64,000 nt of DNA from Frigidibacter sp037095735 (GTDB lineage Bacteria > Pseudomonadota > Alphaproteobacteria > Rhodobacterales > Rhodobacteraceae), in the NCBI RefSeq assembly GCF_037095735.1, contig NZ_JBAWKD010000015.1:14308-78307 (forward strand). Direction: 5' to 3'. Below are positions 61,738-64,000 of this stretch, one piece after another. Numbering within the stretch: the first letter of the stretch is position 1; every line of letters starts with the position of its first letter. The position numbers and the translations under genes are program-made. Under the pieces are notes generated by a model. It saw nothing but the letters and a program-made list of their open reading frames with translations, was not told where the DNA came from and did no database searches.

Positions 61738-62136
61738 TCACTGCCCGACCCTTTCCGCAACCGCCTAGGCGACTGGCTGCGCCATCACTTGGCGCGCGCG
61801 TCCTTCAAGTCACAGCTCGGGGAGGCACTGGCTTACATCGCCAAGTATCGCGATGGCCTGGGCCTGTTCCTGCGCGATGGTCGGGTCGAGGTCGACAGCA
61901 ACAGAGTCGAGCGCAGGATCCGGCCGATCGCCCTGAACCGCAAGAACGCCCTCTTCGCCGGCCATGACGCGGGTGCGCGAAACTGGGCCGTCATCGCTTC
62001 GCTGATCGAGACCTCCAAACTCAACGGCATCGACCCTCAGGCCCGGCTTGCAGGAACACTCGGGGCCATCGTCCGCGGCCATAAGCAAAACAGCATCGAT
62101 GAGCTGCTCCCTTGGAACTTCACGCTCAAGGTGTGA
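61738..62136 (+). pseudogene. IS66 TnpC C-terminal fragment
   Basis: PFRNRLGDWLRHHLARASFK, VEVDSNRVERRIRPIALNR, KNALFAGHDAGARNWAVIAS and ELLPWNFTLKV match the TnpC end. It is a different IS66 from that at 45994, with several substitutions in the shared motif region. Confidence 0.85.
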
Positions 62137-62162
62137 ATGGGACACCGCTTACCCTCAACCGT

Positions 62163-62411
62163 GGGGGTGATTACCGTATCACCAAGGCCGGCGACGTCCA
62201 TCTGCGTCGAGCGCTTTGCCAAGCCGCAACGGTGATGATGCACCGGGGCCGGGCTTCCTGGCTTCGGTCCTGGGGAGCGCAGCTTGCACGCCGGCGCGGC
62301 GCGAAGCGGGCGATGGTGGCCCTGGCGCGGCGGATCGGCGTCATCCTGCATCGGATGTGGGTCGAGGACACCGACTTCCGGCTGGATGCCGCGGCGCCGG
62401 TTGCTGCCTGA
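62163..62411 (+). pseudogene. IS110-family transposase C-terminal fragment
   Basis: ITKAGDVHLRRALCQAATVM, LRSWGAQLARRRGAKRAMVA, LARRIGVILHRMWVEDTDFR: the end of the Tnp20 domain. The N-terminal part is absent; joined directly to the IS66 fragment. Confidence 0.82.
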
Positions 62412-62783
62412 GACGAAGAGATCCCCGCACCCCCTTATGGTCTGCGGTCCTTAGAGGTCCCCCGAGGGACGTGGTTCCGACGATGCCGTGGTCAGGACTG
62501 TGCCGATCGAGGTCGAGCACGCCAATGAGATGGGCACGTCGGAACTGCAGAGAACCGCCATCATGCTGGCGGCCAGCGCGCCGACCACGGACCGAAGCAT
62601 GCAACCGGATGACCACCGAAGACGGCCGCGTCTCCGCCAGACTTGTGCAACGCGAAGAACATACACCCGCCATGGCGGGCGACCAGTTATGCGCAAAGCC
62701 GCTTGACGAAGACTCCCCCGTTGCCGAAGTCCTGACCCTAGAGACGCCTGCGCCTGTGGATCGGCGCGGGCACTTCTATCGTT
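62412..62783. other. Spacer at right edge of IS debris
   Basis: No gene supported. Confidence 0.45.
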
Positions 62784-64000
62784 CTAGGCGCGGCCAAGCC
62801 CTTCCGATCGGGCGCTCTCGCGTGCCGTGTCGGCGACCTTCTGCGCCGCTGCTTCGGCGGCATCGCGCATACGGCCGGTGTCGATGCTGGCCTTCAGCTC
62901 TGCCCCCGCGGCGCGCAGCTGCGCTTCGGCCTCGCCGGCGGTGGACTTCAGGACGGCGGCGGCCTTTTCCTTCTCTTCGTGGAAGATGCGCTGCGCCTCG
63001 GCGGCGAGGGCATCGCTCTGCGCACCTAGATGCTCATCCTCCCAGCGGCTGCGCGGCAGCGCCCCGGCGATCGCGGCGCCGACGGCCACCGCCAGCGCCC
63101 CGGCCACCAGCGGCTGGTCGTGATAGAAGCCCTCGGCACGGACGCGGCCGTCACGGGCTGCCCCCATCACCTGCCGGCGGGCCTCGTAGGCGGCCTCGCG
63201 GGCCTTGACGATGCGGTCGCGCGCCTCGGTCGTCAGCCCCTCGGTGCCCTCGGAAAGCCGGTCGCGCAGCTTCGCGGCGCGGTCGAGCGCGCGGGCGCCG
63301 GTCTCGCTCACCGCGCGGTGGCCAGAGGCGTAGTTGCGTTGCGCCGTCTCTGCCATCGCGCCAGCGCCTTCGGCGATCCGGCTGGCCAGCCCGGAGGCCA
63401 GCCCCGAGGTGCTGGTGCCGGGCGCGACATCGCCATTGGAATAGTCGCCGGCGGCGGATTGCGAGGTCGCGGTGCCGTAGCGGTCCTCGCCCTCCCAGGC
63501 ATCGTCGAGCCATGCGGGGTCAGAGGTATGGCGCGGCGCGGCATAGCGCTCGCGGTGGCGGGGCAGGGGACGCTCATCCCAGTTGCGCGCGGCGGGCGCC
63601 CGCCCGGCGGCGCCGGCCGGGGCGTGGCTGCGCCCGACGGCCAGCCACAGTAGACCGGCGCCGGTCAGGATCGCGGCGGCGGGATTGCGGCGCACGACGC
63701 CGGCGACGCCGCGCATCAGCTCTCCGCCCTGATCGCGGAGCGCGTCCGAGATCTCGCCCACCAGCCCTTCGGCCGAGAAGCGGTCCNGTAGACCGGCGCC
63801 GGTCAGGATCGCGGCGGCGGGATTGCGGCGCACGACGCCGGCGACGCCGCGCATCAGCTCTCCGCCCTGATCGCGGAGCGCGTCCGAGATCTCGCCCACC
63901 AGCCCTTCGGCCGAGAAGCGGTCCTGCAGGTCGTTGATCGAGGCGCTGAGCCGGGCACGGTCGCGCGCGAGGTCCTGCTCGATCTGGTCGGGGGTGCGGG
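62784..64000 (-). CDS. DUF3618 membrane-associated protein, partial, crossing a scaffold gap
   Basis: Runs off the window. N-terminal DUF3618 motif RTPDQIEQDLARDRARLSAS, then IND LQDRFSAEG, one hydrophobic segment (NPAAAILTGAGLLWLAVGRS), a second (PLVAGALAVAVGAAIAGALP), and a long Ala/Glu-rich coiled C-terminus (EKEKAAAVLKSTAGEAEAQL). DUF3618 proteins go with phage-holin-superfamily YqjD-like membrane proteins. Because the 137-bp repeat plus N adds 138 bases, the frame stays open but 46 residues are probably duplicated falsely. Confidence 0.8.
   Translation of the reverse strand, partial: RTPDQIEQDLARDRARLSASINDLQDRFSAEGLVGEISDALRDQGGELMRGVAGVVRRNPAAAILTGAGLXDRFSAEGLVGEISDALRDQGGELMRGVAGVVRRNPAAAILTGAGLLWLAVGRSHAPAGAAGRAPAARNWDERPLPRHRERYAAPRHTSDPAWLDDAWEGEDRYGTATSQSAAGDYSNGDVAPGTSTSGLASGLASRIAEGAGAMAETAQRNYASGHRAVSETGARALDRAAKLRDRLSEGTEGLTTEARDRIVKAREAAYEARRQVMGAARDGRVRAEGFYHDQPLVAGALAVAVGAAIAGALPRSRWEDEHLGAQSDALAAEAQRIFHEEKEKAAAVLKSTAGEAEAQLRAAGAELKASIDTGRMRDAAEAAAQKVADTARESARSEGLGRA
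63650..63924. repeat. Exact 137-bp tandem duplication around an N (scaffold-join artefact)
   Basis: 63650-63786 and 63788-63924 are identical and separated only by N at 63787. This is the picture of two contig ends that overlap but were joined by a gap instead of merged. Confidence 0.92.

Overview
The window is a high-GC alphaproteobacterial segment, most like Rhodobacteraceae (Paracoccus/Rhodobacter type). The evidence is protein similarity: an ECF sigma factor beside a fasciclin protein, HWE-type kinases, a bacteriophytochrome, DUF3618 and DUF3597 proteins, GlxA-type regulators and a RutR-like box. It mixes ordinary chromosomal genes with a Tn7-like transposition module, a metabolic island, a small regulated accessory cassette, and a long stretch of broken insertion sequences. 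One unknown base (63787) marks a faulty scaffold join.

Layout. 1-3483: a frameshifted ECF sigma gene, a fasciclin protein, and copy A of a 1.98 kb inverted repeat carrying a Rieske-FAD oxidoreductase. 3878-10312: housekeeping-type genes: LysR-HPP/CBS facing a glutamine amidotransferase-racemase pair, rlmF, and a quinone-reductase-like enzyme facing its HxlR regulator. 11367-16811: tnsA-tnsB-tnsC-tniQ. 17224-29125: an island with two dihydrodipicolinate-synthase-like proteins, a PrpF/GalD-like tautomerase, three LysR or related regulators and transport genes (two LysR and one MFS), an isochorismatase-like protein, a binding-protein ABC transporter and a dihydroxyphthalate-decarboxylase-like protein. 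A decayed tniQ 3' end follows it. 30151-36192: a dihydropyrimidine-dehydrogenase-like enzyme under a RutR-like box, a pair of membrane GTPases, a Tat-type hydrolase and a GlxA regulator. 36520-39331: an accessory cassette of lower GC (XRE regulator, near-perfect palindromic operator, two unknown proteins, Lon-type AAA ATPase). 39458-43381: a YHYH peptide, a large hybrid histidine kinase and a small membrane protein. 43321-45300: copy B of the inverted repeat. 45357-48318: a YdeP-like molybdoenzyme remnant cut by IS66, then a DUF2256 gene with an amber codon. 48261-55031: DUF4166, a bacteriophytochrome, a receiver, an HWE kinase and a KaiC-like ATPase. 55345-62411: fragments of IS110 (four), IS3 (two), IS481-like, IS5 and IS66 elements around a few intact small genes (120-aa protein, DUF3597, 33-aa membrane peptide). 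62784-64000: a DUF3618 protein crossing the scaffold join.

How the genes work together. The 17-29 kb island looks like uptake plus conversion of an unidentified carboxylic or aromatic acid, with LysR regulators next to divergent operons; it lies between an intact tniQ and a second, decayed tniQ tail, so it may be transposon cargo. The KaiC-like ATPase, HWE kinase and single-domain receiver form a tightly packed same-strand set near a phytochrome, suggesting a light or stress signalling unit without KaiA or KaiB. The strongest candidate for an undescribed system is the XRE-controlled three-gene AAA cassette at 36520-39331. The most informative structural features are the 1.98 kb inverted repeat around about 40 kb of DNA, and the stem-loops upstream of two IS110 transposase remnants, which sit where IS110 bridge RNAs are encoded.
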